Assembly: GCA_016342285.1 (NCBI GenBank)
Contig: JAEINQ010000021.1
Span: forward strand, 1-64,000
Length of the DNA: 64,000 nt
Source of the DNA: Desulfobacterales bacterium
GTDB lineage: Bacteria; Desulfobacterota; Desulfobacteria; Desulfobacterales; JAEINQ01
Direction: 5' to 3'
The position numbers and the translations under genes are program-made. Shown here one piece after another: positions 26,503-36,200 of the stretch (position 1 is its first letter; each line of letters opens with the position of its first letter). Under the pieces are notes generated by a model. The model was not told the origin of the DNA, ran no database searches, and worked only from the letters and a program-made list of their open reading frames with translations.

Positions 26503-27225
26503 CTAAGCCTCTTTTTTATCCGTCCGCGTTTCCTTTCGAGTGCCGTAAAGCCGTACCAGCCGAGACGGCGGCACGCCGAGCAGGTAGAGGGTGACCAGGG
26601 TCCAGTTGCGCCAGGTGCCGTAGACTACCCCTTCGCTTTTCCACCGGCGTGCCGATGTGACCACGCGCTGGGGTAACAGGATGATGGTGCCACCGGCCTT
26701 TTTGACCCGCCGCATCAATGCCACATCTTCCATCAGGGGCAGGTCCTGAAAACCGCCGATCCTTTCATAGAAAGCCCTGTCGAGAAAGATGGCCTGATCG
26801 CCGTAAGGGATTCGGGTCAGTCGTGAGCGGCGGTTGGCCATGGCTTCAATGATGCGGTAGGCCGGGCCCGGGGCGTCGATGGTCAGATCAAAGGCGCCAC
26901 CCACGACGCCTTTGTGGGTCATGGACCGGTCAATGGCCGCCAGGGCGCCTTCCGGCAGGTGGGTATCGGCATGGAGAAAGAGCAGGATGTCGCCCTGGGC
27001 CCGGGCCGCCCCCCGGGCCATCTGCCCCCCCCTGCCTGGCGGGCTGGCCAGACGGATGGCCCACGGGTAGTCGATGACCCTTAAGGTGGTGGCACGTGGA
27101 TGACCGTCCACGACGAGGACTTCACAGTCTTTTCCCCGGGTTCGATTCTCCAGATGCGCCAGGGTTCGGTTTATGGTATAGGCCTCATTCAGCACCGGCA
27201 CAATGATGGAAAAGCGGACTGCCAT
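26503..27225 (-). CDS. Glycosyltransferase family 2, TIGR04283 type (240 aa)
   Basis: GT-A-fold enzyme. Begins FSIIVPVLNEAYTINRTL, has the donor-binding DGHP in place of the more usual DGGS, RGGQMARGAA, LFLHADTHLP (DxD-like) and GDQAIFLDRAFYERIGGFQDLPLMEDVALMRR, all typical of the TIGR04283 group often found near arsenosugar or phospholipid genes. The end carries a basic tail. The start ATG 27225 lacks a strong ribosome site. A dispersed repeat lies just upstream of it. Confidence 0.87.
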   Translation of the reverse strand: MAVRFSIIVPVLNEAYTINRTLAHLENRTRGKDCEVLVVDGHPRATTLRVIDYPWAIRLASPPGRGGQMARGAARAQGDILLFLHADTHLPEGALAAIDRSMTHKGVVGGAFDLTIDAPGPAYRIIEAMANRRSRLTRIPYGDQAIFLDRAFYERIGGFQDLPLMEDVALMRRVKKAGGTIILLPQRVVTSARRWKSEGVVYGTWRNWTLVTLYLLGVPPSRLVRLYGTRKETRTDKKEA

Positions 27226-27249
27226 GGTGGATTGTTTTCTCTATCCCGG

Positions 27250-27285
27250 TCCACTTAAAAACCGATTCGTGGACGGGTACTCGTT
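27250..27285. repeat. Dispersed short repeat, copy 2
   Basis: Partner of 18306-18346: TCCACTTAAAAACC then GATTCGTGGACGGG. GTCCAC and GTGGAC at its ends are inverted repeats, so it can form a hairpin. Confidence 0.6.
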
Positions 27286-27400
27286 AACGGTTTGTTTCGG
27301 TCCCTATTGTCTGGGTTCGACGCGTCTGCGCTCGGGTTGGTGAATCAGGGGTGCATTAAAACTGAGTTGAGCTTAATTTAGGTTAAAGGAACCGTGAATC

Positions 27401-28390
27401 ATGGCCAATATTTCACCGGCTGGGGCTTCTGTGCGTGCCAAGACGGGCCATGCCCTCAAGGCCGGCTTTGAAAAGGGATGGCGGGGGTATTTCTGGCTGC
27501 TCAAGATCCTTGTCCCCATCTCTTTTGCCACATTCTTGCTGGACACCAGCGGATGGTTGCATCACCTTGACTTTCTCCTGGCACCGGTCATGGATCTGAT
27601 GCGGCTGCCGCCCGAGGCTGCCCTGGTCTTGCTGGTGGGCATGGCTACCGGTATTTACGGCGCTGTGGCCGCCATGGCTGTTTTGCCCCTGACCCAGGCC
27701 CATATGACCCTGATTGCCGTGTTTCTGCTGATTTCACACAATCTTGTACAGGAAGGGATCATTCAGGGCAAGTCGGGCTTTCATCCGTTCAAGGCGACGG
27801 TGGTTCGCCTGATCACCTCCATGGCCACCGTCATCGCCGTGGGATTTTTTTTGGAACCTTCTGGTCCGGCCGCCCTTGCCGGGGCCGCCCCGGTGGCCGC
27901 GGACCCCGCTTTTTTGACCCTGCTCAGTGCCTGGGTCATACAGACCGTGATCCTTGCCGCAAAGATTTTCGGCATCATTTTGGCCCTGATGGCGGTTCTC
28001 GAATTGATGAAATCATTTGACCTCATGGATATCCTGGTCCGGCGCCTGAGTCCTGTGTTGAAGCTGATGGGGCTACCTCCACAGGTCGGTTTTCTCTGGC
28101 TGGCGGCGGGCCTGTTCGGGATCTCCTACGGGGCTGCGGTGATTGTGGAGGAGACCCGGGGCGGCCGGTACGACCCCGATGATCTCAATCGGCTTCACGT
28201 TTCCATCGGGATCAACCATGCCATGGTTGAGGACCCGGCTCTTTTCCTGGCGCTGGGTATTGGCGCCTTCTGGCTGTGGGTGCCGCGAATCATTGCGGCC
28301 ATTGCGGCCGTGTATTTTTTTTCGCTCTGGGCTCGGGGGCGAAAAAGGGTCCGGTCCCTGGCCGCCCACCGATCGGCCGGCGCCCATTGA
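27401..28390 (+). CDS. Nucleoside-recognition (Gate) domain membrane protein (329 aa)
   Basis: Integral membrane protein with two Gate-domain halves, related to SpmA/SpmB and to the gates of nucleoside and metal transporters. Visible segments: FLLKILVPISFATFLLDTSG, ATGIYGAVAAMAVLPLT, and in the second half GLFGISYGAAVIVEETRGG and INHAMVEDPALFLALGIGAFWLWVPR. The substrate is unknown. ATG 27401 follows AAAGGA. Confidence 0.85.
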   Translation: MANISPAGASVRAKTGHALKAGFEKGWRGYFWLLKILVPISFATFLLDTSGWLHHLDFLLAPVMDLMRLPPEAALVLLVGMATGIYGAVAAMAVLPLTQAHMTLIAVFLLISHNLVQEGIIQGKSGFHPFKATVVRLITSMATVIAVGFFLEPSGPAALAGAAPVAADPAFLTLLSAWVIQTVILAAKIFGIILALMAVLELMKSFDLMDILVRRLSPVLKLMGLPPQVGFLWLAAGLFGISYGAAVIVEETRGGRYDPDDLNRLHVSIGINHAMVEDPALFLALGIGAFWLWVPRIIAAIAAVYFFSLWARGRKRVRSLAAHRSAGAH

Positions 28391-28467
28391 TGCCTCCCGG
28401 CTAAGGTGAAGAGCCGATCGGTCATGGCGCTGACATTGAGCATTATGCCCGTATACAAGGGGTTATC

Positions 28468-28494
28468 TGAGGCCATCCGCTCTGCGGGTGGGAC
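28468..28494. repeat. Palindromic dispersed repeat (GAGGCCAYCCGCTCTGCGGGTGG type)
   Basis: The core CCGCTCTGCGGGTGG with GAGGCCA before it matches 49683-49706 exactly but for one base and, more loosely, 24127-24146. CCATCCGC pairs with GCGGGTGG around TCT. It lies in the short gap before the DUF218 gene. Confidence 0.65.
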
Positions 28495-28506
28495 GTACGG
28501 AGTACC

Positions 28507-29262
28507 ATGTTTGTCTTCAAAAAACTCATTACCCCGTTCCTTTTGCCTCCGGGGATCTTTATTCTTGCGGCCTTGGTCGCCGCCGTGCTTTGCTGGCGGC
28601 GAAAGCAGCGGTTGTCGGCCCTCTTTATGGTTCTGGCCGCCGTGGCCCTGTGGCTGCCGGCCCTAAAGCCCGTTGCCCATCTGCTGCATCGCGGTCTGGT
28701 GGCCGAGTACACGGCACTTTCGACCGAGGCCAGCGGGGATGTCATCGTGTTGCTGGGTGGCGGCATTAACGACAAGGCCAGGGATATGACCGGCATGGGT
28801 GTGCCGACCAGCGAGATGATGGTGCGTATCGTGACCGCGGTCCGTCTTCAGAAACGGCTCGGCGTGCCGGTGATAGTCAGCGGCGGGGCGGTTTACGACC
28901 AAGCCCGGTCCGAAGCGGTGGTGATCCGGCGGTTTCTCATGGATCTGGGGGTTCCGGACCGCCTGGTGTTCATGGAAGAAAAGAGTCGGGATACCTATGA
29001 CAACGCGGTCTTTTCCCGGCAAATCTGCCTGGCGCACGGCTTTCAGCGCCCCATTCTGGTGACCTCCGACTATCACATGAAACGGGCCGTGATGACCTTT
29101 CAACGGGCCGGCCTTCCCGTATCCCCTTTTCCCACCCCGTTCCCATCCGATTTGCGCGAGCGTTATGGGTGGTGGACTTTTTTGCCCGAATCCTACGAGC
29201 ACACAGCCGCCTGCCTGAAAGAATACATCGGATGGGTCTACTACCGATTCGCCTTTTTTTGA
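28507..29262 (+). CDS. YdcF/ElyC-type DUF218 membrane protein (251 aa)
   Basis: Two N-terminal membrane helices (about residues 10-30 and 36-55) are followed by the DUF218 domain: DVIVLLGGGIND, PVIVSGGAV, SRDTYDNAVFSRQ, ILVTSDYHMKRAV. This arrangement is that of ElyC, which affects envelope (peptidoglycan/undecaprenyl carrier) metabolism in E. coli. ATG 28507 has CGGAG just upstream. Function here by family only. Confidence 0.9.
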   Translation: MFVFKKLITPFLLPPGIFILAALVAAVLCWRRKQRLSALFMVLAAVALWLPALKPVAHLLHRGLVAEYTALSTEASGDVIVLLGGGINDKARDMTGMGVPTSEMMVRIVTAVRLQKRLGVPVIVSGGAVYDQARSEAVVIRRFLMDLGVPDRLVFMEEKSRDTYDNAVFSRQICLAHGFQRPILVTSDYHMKRAVMTFQRAGLPVSPFPTPFPSDLRERYGWWTFLPESYEHTAACLKEYIGWVYYRFAFF

Positions 29263-29357
29263 CACTATCCCCTCAATTGAGCTTTTCAATTCTGACTCAC
29301 ATTGAGTTTGAAGGTGAGGGCCGTCCATTGACAAATGCTATAATAGCGGAGAGGGGA

Positions 29358-29633
29358 TCAATCGGGGGAGGGGCAATGGTCCTTGAGGGCGTGTTTGATC
29401 CGTTCGCGCGTCTCTGGGGAAAGGCCGACACCGGAATCGGCATCTTCGCAGAGGGTGTCGAGCCGTTTTCCGGCCGCACGAAGGGTGTCGAGCTGATTCT
29501 TATGGTCCTGGCACCAGGTACAGACGGAAAAGTGAAGCTTCATCCGCGTCTTCTCCTCGTCGGTCAGTTCCCGGTCCATGGCGGCGGATAGAATTTCAGA
29601 GACTTCCTTGCAGCTTCCCATCGGATCGGTCAT
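29358..29633 (-). CDS. Zinc-finger anti-sigma factor (91 aa)
   Basis: Short cytoplasmic ZAS-type protein: HFSVCTWC (H-x3-C-x2-C) is the zf-HC2 motif, with the first ligand Cys in GSCKEV. No membrane helix follows, so it is a soluble anti-sigma factor. It lies 15 bp downstream of the ECF sigma gene and would bind and inhibit it. ATG 29633 or ATG 29621 are possible starts. Confidence 0.85.
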   Translation of the reverse strand: MTDPMGSCKEVSEILSAAMDRELTDEEKTRMKLHFSVCTWCQDHKNQLDTLRAAGKRLDTLCEDADSGVGLSPETRERIKHALKDHCPSPD

Positions 29634-29648
29634 GGTCTCTCCTAAAGC

Positions 29649-30233
29649 CTATGGCTGGCTGATCCAGTTGACTTCCAGACAATTCCGCAGGGACATGCGT
29701 GCCCGGTAGAGCATGACCCACGTGTTGGATTCGGAGATGTCGAGAATCTCGCGTATTTCCGCGGTACTCATCCCGTCGAGTTCCCTCAGCACAAAGGCGC
29801 TTCGCAGGCGGTCGGGGAGTTTGTCCAGACATTGGCTGAGCTGATTGATGAACTCTTTTTGTTCGTAGAGGGCGGCGGGATTTTCCGCCCAGTCTCCCGG
29901 GGCAGCCTTCCAGTGGCCGCGTTGGTCGAAAAGGGCATCGATGTCGTCGGCCTGGTTGGTAAGCGGCTCCATGGGCCTTTCCCGAATGACCTTGCGCAGA
30001 TGGTCCACGATCTTGTGTTTGAGGATCGATGTGAGCCAGGTGCGCGGCGAGGCGCGGCCTTCGAATCGGTCAATGGCGCGTATGGCGGCCAGAAAGGTTT
30101 CCTGGACCAAATCCTCCGCCGTGCTGGGATCCTGGACCCGGGGCAGGGCAAACCGGTACAGGTAGTCTCCGTAATCGTCGACCCAGGCTTCCATTTCGTT
30201 TGGGGCGATGGCTGGGGGAAGGTCTTGGTTCAT
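29649..30233 (-). CDS. ECF-type RNA polymerase sigma factor (194 aa)
   Basis: Sigma-70 family extracytoplasmic-function factor. Region 2 is at about residues 20-85 (VQDPSTAEDLVQETFLAAIRAIDRFEGRASPRTWL); region 4 is near 130-185 (CLDKLPDRLRSAFVLRELDGMSTAEIREILDISESNTWVMLYRARMSLR). The first gene of a two-gene unit with its anti-sigma factor. The target genes are not visible; autoregulation would be usual. Confidence 0.93.
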   Translation of the reverse strand: MNQDLPPAIAPNEMEAWVDDYGDYLYRFALPRVQDPSTAEDLVQETFLAAIRAIDRFEGRASPRTWLTSILKHKIVDHLRKVIRERPMEPLTNQADDIDALFDQRGHWKAAPGDWAENPAALYEQKEFINQLSQCLDKLPDRLRSAFVLRELDGMSTAEIREILDISESNTWVMLYRARMSLRNCLEVNWISQP

Positions 30234-30602
30234 CGGGTCTCCCGTCCCTGAACAAGTGCCGGTTCTATGGGGTTATCAGATTCGACACCAAACCCTATCA
30301 AAAACCCGGAGCGATGACAACTTTTACGATCAGATGATTTCCTATTGGCGATCCAACCGGACCTTGTGGCGGTGGTCCGTTTCCAATGCGTTTTCCCGTA
30401 GCACAAGGATTCATTGAAACCAAGGAAATAGTCTTGCGCGTGGGTGGGGATTTGCGATATGGAATTCCATCCTGTATCGATGCCGCGCCGTGTCCTTTTA
30501 TCCTTTGGGGTTCATCCCCCCGGCGTCTGGACGGCTTATATGGCACGGCAAATCTCCATAGCTGGCACCCATGCGGTGACGCCGACCGAGGAAAGAAAAA
30601 TC
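30234..30602. other. Intergenic between divergent sigma factor and parvulin genes
   Basis: No gene recognised. The plus-strand frame of the parvulin extends back to 30444 but without a ribosome site. No classical ECF -35 GGAAC box is evident in either direction. Confidence 0.4.
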
Positions 30603-31619
30603 ATGCCCCATTACCCGGTAAATCCGCCCCTCCAGGGGTTACGGTGGTCTTTTCCGGCGGCCATCTTCGGGATCTGTCTCTTTTGGGCGACGTTATCGTG
30701 GCCGGCTCCGTTTCAGGCCGAACCGTTGGCCCTGGTCAATGGAACGTCGATTACCCAAGCGCAGTTGGATGAAGCCGTTACCCGTTTGCAGCGCCAGCGG
30801 GTTGCCCAGGTCGTCACCGAGGCCGGTGATTCTTCAGAATCGCTTTGGGAAGAGGCTTTGGAGGCGCTTATCGGCCGGCGGTTGTTGGCCCTCAAGGCCC
30901 GCGCGTCGGGGATCGCCGTGGACGATCGGGAAGTGGACGCCTACATCGAACAGGTGCGGTCCGAATACGACGGCGAAGCCGAATACCAACAGGCCATTGA
31001 AGGGATGCAGCTCACCGAGGCGGATATTCGTGAACGGTTCAAGAGCGATGCGGCCGTGCGAAAGCTCATCGAAGAAAAAGTGGGCGCCCGGGTCACGGTC
31101 ACCGAGGCGGAGGTGGCAGACTTTTACAGAGCCCATATGGATTATTTTGTCAAACCCGGTCAGGTGCGGGCGGCCCACATCCTCATCCGGGTCCCTGCCA
31201 ATGCCAGCGCTGAGCAGAAAAAACGGGCCTGGCAGCGGATCGAAGCCCTTCGCAACCGACTGCTTCGCGGGGACGATTTTGCCATGCTGGCCATCGAATA
31301 CTCCGAGGGGCCAAGCAGTGTCAGAGGCGGGGACTTGGGCTATTTCGTCAGGGGCCAAGTGGAAAAGCCCCTGGCCGACGCAGCCTTTTCCCTCAGGGTC
31401 GGAGAGATCAGTGATATCGTCGAGACCCGGTTGGGGGTTCACCTGGTGCGGGTGATGGACCACAAACCGCCTTCGGCCATTTTGCTGGAATCGGTGCGGG
31501 ATCAACTGGGACGCCGGCTTCGGCAGGAAAAGATCAACCGGGAGGTTGAAATCTACATCAACGGTCTGAAATCATTGGCACAGATCAAGATCATGCCGGG
31601 CCGCCCCCGTTTGCCCTAA
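30603..31619 (+). CDS. Periplasmic parvulin-type peptidyl-prolyl isomerase, SurA-like (338 aa)
   Basis: Extracytoplasmic foldase. A signal sequence (FPAAIFGICLFWATLSWPAPFQA) is followed by a SurA-N-like chaperone part beginning LALVNGTSITQAQLDEAV, and a PPIC rotamase domain at about residues 180-275: VRAAHILIRV, YSEGPSSVRGGDLGYFVRGQ, PLADAAFSLRVGEISDIVETRLGVHLVRV. ATG 30603 follows GAGGAAAG and puts the signal peptide near the start. It probably helps outer-membrane protein assembly. Confidence 0.9.
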   Translation: MPHYPVNPPLQGLRWSFPAAIFGICLFWATLSWPAPFQAEPLALVNGTSITQAQLDEAVTRLQRQRVAQVVTEAGDSSESLWEEALEALIGRRLLALKARASGIAVDDREVDAYIEQVRSEYDGEAEYQQAIEGMQLTEADIRERFKSDAAVRKLIEEKVGARVTVTEAEVADFYRAHMDYFVKPGQVRAAHILIRVPANASAEQKKRAWQRIEALRNRLLRGDDFAMLAIEYSEGPSSVRGGDLGYFVRGQVEKPLADAAFSLRVGEISDIVETRLGVHLVRVMDHKPPSAILLESVRDQLGRRLRQEKINREVEIYINGLKSLAQIKIMPGRPRLP

Positions 31620-31950
31620 GGTGGCCAGGGGCCATTGATCCAAGTGCCGGGGGGCGGAATTCTGCCCATTATCGAAAACCGGCGACGCGTAACGGCTCAT
31701 CAATCCCGTCTTGGCGGGATCACGATAGATCACTATAGTCACTCTCACTTATCGGGGTTGTCAGGGGTTGTCCGCGGATTATCGCCGTGCGAGAGATCAT
31801 GTTTTTCATCGGTGATGGAGCCGCCGACCGATTTTTGGGGTTGACTAAGCCGGAGGCATACCCTATACGGCAATTTATACAATAAACGACATTCATTGCG
31901 TTTTCAGCGCAAGCAGGTGTTTTCTGCCAAGTCTTACGGAGGTATTTGAG
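31620..31950. other. Intergenic upstream of metF, with promoter
   Basis: No gene. Contains the promoter-like pair at 31841-31869 and the strong ribosome site of metF (ACGGAGG at 31937-31943). A short AT-rich tract covers 31870-31890. Confidence 0.5.
31841..31869 (+). promoter_or_regulatory. Sigma-70-like promoter before metF
   Basis: TTGACT (31841-31846), 17-bp spacer, TATACG (31864-31869). The start of transcription would be about 75 bp before metF. Based on sequence match only. Confidence 0.5.
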
Positions 31951-32820
31951 ATGCCCCTGAAAAAGCGGTTCAAAACAGGTCAGTTCGCAATTTTGGCGGA
32001 AATGGATCCCCCCAAGGGGGTCGACGTGTCGGCCATGGTGAAACACGCCAGCCGGGTGAAGGGAGAGGTCGACGCCTTTATTGTGCCTGAAATGAACAGT
32101 GCGGTCATGCGGATGAGTGCCTTGGGCGGCGCCATGGTGCTCCAATCCAAAGGGATGGAGACCGTGATGCAGGTCAATTGCCGGGACCGCAACCGGATTG
32201 CCATTCAGGCCGACCTGCTGGCTGCCGGTGCTTTGGGGATTCCCGGAATCATGGCCGTCAGTGGCGAGGAGCCGCGTTTCGGGGATCATCCGGAAGCCAA
32301 GGCCGTCTACGACCTGGATCTGATGACCCTGATCCAGGCAGCGGTCGGACTGAACCGGGGAAAGGATATGGCCGGCATTGAGTTGGCCGGGTCAACCGAA
32401 TTCATGGTGGGCTCAACGGTGGATCCCGGTGTTGACGAAGGCCGCATGGAAGAGGAGATTGCCACCCTGACCGCCAAGGCCGAGGCCGGGGTCGATTTTT
32501 TCGTTGCGCCCGCCCTTTTTGATCCGGCCGCCGTCAAGGCGTTCACCGACCGGATCGACACGACTCGTTTTCGGATCCTGCCCACCGTGTTACTTCTCAA
32601 ATCAGTGGGCATGGCCCGGTATGTCGATCGAAATTTTAAGAACATATACGTACCGCCCGATATGATTTCCCGAATTCAGAAAGCGGGGGACCGCGCCCAG
32701 GAGTGTGTCCGTATTGCCACCGAGACCATCCGTGCCCTGAAAAAGGCCGGATTTGCCGGGGCCGTGATTTCAACGATCGGCTGGGAGGACAAGCTTCCCG
32801 AAATTCTTTCAAAAATCTGA
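31951..32820 (+). CDS. metF: 5,10-methylenetetrahydrofolate reductase family protein (289 aa)
   Basis: MetF-type TIM-barrel flavoenzyme, interconverting methylene- and methyl-tetrahydrofolate in the Wood-Ljungdahl pathway or methionine synthesis. Family features: AILAEMDPPKGVDVSAM at the start (the position of the catalytic Glu), QVNCRDRNRIAIQADLLAA near residue 75 and GIMAVSGEEPRFGDHP near 110. It lies 409 bp upstream of hdrA and has its own promoter and no MetV partner next to it. It differs clearly in sequence from the MetF at 38844-39779, so the two are not a recent duplication and may have different partners. Confidence 0.88.
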   Translation: MPLKKRFKTGQFAILAEMDPPKGVDVSAMVKHASRVKGEVDAFIVPEMNSAVMRMSALGGAMVLQSKGMETVMQVNCRDRNRIAIQADLLAAGALGIPGIMAVSGEEPRFGDHPEAKAVYDLDLMTLIQAAVGLNRGKDMAGIELAGSTEFMVGSTVDPGVDEGRMEEEIATLTAKAEAGVDFFVAPALFDPAAVKAFTDRIDTTRFRILPTVLLLKSVGMARYVDRNFKNIYVPPDMISRIQKAGDRAQECVRIATETIRALKKAGFAGAVISTIGWEDKLPEILSKI

Positions 32821-33228
32821 ACCGGGTTTGAAATGTTGTTGCCACTTGGGGGCCGTGCCGGATTGCCGGCACCAGGCCCCCGGTTTCCCATCCTGCTCCT
32901 TCCCTCCCTCTACTCCCCATAGCCCGCTGCCAGGATCCATCCCCTTTCAGATAGATGGGCGTTTGTGGCCCCTAAAAAGCTTTTTACGGGGCATCCACAT
33001 GAGACCCTTTAGGCCACCGTGCGGGTGACCGAAAGGTCTGTTTGTGCATTGCCCGAAAATGTCAGTTTTTTCTTGACCAAATATAAAATACCAATTACTA
33101 CGGTCTTGAACAAATAAATACTATTCAGCCAATTAAGGAGGCGCACCCATTTGGGGCCATTCCAAAGGGTGGGCGCTCTTTTCCTTTTCAACCCGAGGCC
33201 CTATCCGTAACCCTTTAAAGGAGTTGTT
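32821..33228. other. Intergenic leader of the hdrA operon
   Basis: No gene. The AT-rich 33061-33130 part likely holds the hdrA promoter (a TTGACC box at 33073-33078 with a weak TACTAC 17 bp on). A large hairpin lies at 33141-33176. The ribosome site AAAGGAG is at about 33217-33223. Confidence 0.45.
33141..33176 (+). promoter_or_regulatory. Strong leader hairpin before hdrA
   Basis: GCGCACCCATTTGG pairs with CCAAAGGGTGGGCGC with one small internal loop, followed by TCTTTTCC. It lies about 50 bp before the hdrA start. It may be an attenuator, a weak terminator, or a stabilising 5' structure. Confidence 0.5.
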
Positions 33229-36200
33229 ATGCCTGAACATGTCAACGGTTCCGTCATGGTGGTCGGCGGAGGTATTGCCGGCATGCAGTCGGCTTTGGAC
33301 CTGGCCGATTCCGGGTACTTTGTCTATCTCGTGGAACAGTCGTCCGCCATTGGCGGCATGATGTCCGAACTGGATAAGACCTTTCCCACCAACGACTGTG
33401 CCATGTGAGTGATCTCACCAAAACTGGTCGAGGTCGGCCGGCACCTGAACATTGAAATACTGACCAATACGGAACTGATCGATCTCAAGGGCGATCCGGG
33501 GCAGTTTAGCGCCCGCGTCAAGAAGGCACCTCGTTTCGTTGATCTTTCCAAATGTACCAGCTGTGGCGAATGCGCCAAGGTTTGCCCCATCGAGGTTCCG
33601 GACGAGTACAATAAATCCCTCAATAATCGAACGGCGATTTTCAAGAAATACCAGCAGGCCATGCCCGGGGCCTACGCCATCAGCAAACGGGGTACGGCCC
33701 CGTGCAAGGCGACCTGCCCGGCCCACGTGAGCATTCAGGGATACATCGCCCTGACCAACCAGGGCAAATACGCCGAGGCACTCAAGCTTTTCCGGGATGC
33801 CCATCCCTTTCCGGCCGTTTGCGGCCGGGTCTGCCACCATCCCTGCGAGGCGGTCTGCACCCGGGGCGACCTGGATCAGCCCCTGGCCATCCGTGAACTG
33901 CACCGATTTCTGGCCGACTGGGAACGCACCGAGGGCACGCCCGAGGTTCCCGAACGCGCAGAACCCCGGGATGAGAAGGTGGCCGTGGTCGGGGCCGGTC
34001 CGGCCGGGCTCACCGCCGCCGGCTTTTTGGCCCGCCAGGGCTATTCGGTGACGGTCTTTGAGAAGTTGCCGGTGGCTGGCGGCATGATGGCCGTGGGCAT
34101 TCCCGAGTACCGATTGCCTCGCGATATTCTGGCCGAAGAGATCGGGATCATTGAAAAGATGGGCGTGACCATCAAAACCGGTGTCACCTTCGGCAAGGAC
34201 ATCACCCTGGAGAGCCTTAAAGACGATGGCTTTTCCGCCCTGTTCATGGCCATCGGTCTTCACGGGGGACGCGGGTTGGGGGTGGCCAACGAAGATGTGG
34301 ACGGCGTCCTTCAGGGGGTCGATTTCCTCCGAGACAGCGCCATGGGCAAAGAGGTCTCCATCGGAAAAGAGGTCATCGTGGTCGGCGGCGGTAACGTGGC
34401 CATCGATGTGGCCCTGACCGCCAAGCGCAAGGGGGCGGAGAAGGTGACCCTGGTCTGTCTGGAAAAGAGAGAAGAGATGCCGGCCTGGGAACACGAGATC
34501 GAGGAGGCCTTGGAAGGGGACATCGAGATCGTCAACAGCTTCGGTCCCAAGCAGTTTTTTATCGACAAAGGCAACCGGGTCTCCGGTATTGAATTCAAGA
34601 CCTGTACGGCGGTTTTCGATGAAAACAAACGCTTCAATCCTCAGTTTGACGATGCCGCCTGCACACCCCTGTTTGCCGATACCGTTATTGTTGCCATCGG
34701 CCAGAGCACCGACCTGACCCATATCCGCGAGCAGGGGGTGGCCATCAGCGCACCGGGCGGCCTTGACGCCGATCCGTTGACCCTTCAGACCCCCATCGAC
34801 TGGGTTTTTGCCGGCGGTGACGCCTTTTATGGCCCCAAGTCGGTGGTGGATGCCGTGGCCTGCGGCAAGGAGGCGGCCGAGAGCATTCACCGGTTTATCA
34901 ACGGGATGGACTTGAAAGAGGGCCGGATCAAGAACTGGCTCTATGAAAAACCGGACGTCAGCCAGGAACCGCTCAAGGTGCGCACACCGGTCTCCTGTCT
35001 CGATCCTGAGGCCCGTGAATGCAACTTCTTGGAAGTCTCCTTCGGTTACAACGAGACCGAGGCCCGAAAAGAGGCCGAGCGCTGTCTTAAATGCGGCATC
35101 TGTTCGGAGTGCTACCAGTGTGTCGAAGCCTGTCTGGCCGAGGCCATCAACCACGACGACAAGGCCGAGGAGATGGACCTTACCGTCGGCTCGGTGATTC
35201 TGTGCCCCGGCAGCCACACCTATGATCCTTCGGCCTTAGAGGATCAATACCACTACCGATCGAATCCCAATGTGCTCACCAGCGCGGAGTTCGAGCGGAT
35301 CCTGAGCGCTTCCGGCCCCACCATGGGGCATCTGGCACGGCCGGACAACAATGAAGAGCCGAAAAAAATCGCCTGGCTCCAGTGCGTCGGCTCCCGGGAC
35401 ACCAATCGTTGCGGCAACGGGTACTGCTCGTCGGTCTGCTGCATGTATGCCGTCAAGGAGGCCATGATCGCCAAGGAGCATGCCACCGGCGACCTGGACT
35501 GCGTGATCTTCAACATGGATATGCGTACCTTCGGCAAGGACTATGAAAAATACTACGAACGGGCCCGGGATGAAGCCGGGGTCCGCTTTTCCAAGGCCCG
35601 GGTCCATACGGTGAACGAGGTGCGTGACACCGGACTGCTCAGTATGCGCTATTCAGATGAAAGCGGTGAGACCCATGTGGAGGAGTTTGACATGGTGGTC
35701 CTTTCCGTGGGGCTGCAGGTGCCCGATTCCGTAGGGGATCTGGCCAGGCGGATCGGGGTGGCGGTGGACAAATACAATTTTGCCGTTACCGATCCCTTAA
35801 AGCCTGTAGAGACATCGAGACCGGGTGTGTTTGCCTGCGGTGTTTTCCAGGGCCCCAAGGATATTCCCTCCTCGGTGATTGAGGCCAGCGCCGCGGCCAG
35901 TGCCGCCGGCATCCATCTGGCATCGGCCCGCCATACCTGTACCCGAAGCATTGAGGTTCCCGAAGAAAAAGACGTGAGCGGCGAGGAGCCGCGCATCGGG
36001 GTCTTTGTCTGCAATTGCGGCATCAATATCGGCGGTATCGTTGATGTGCCGGCGGTGGAAGAATACGCCGGCACCCTGCCCAACGTGGTGTTCACCGACA
36101 GCAACCTGTTCACCTGCTCCCAAGACACCCAGGACAAAATGAAAGGGCTGATTAAGGAGCACAACCTCAACCGTATGGTGGTGGCCGCCTGTACCCCCAA

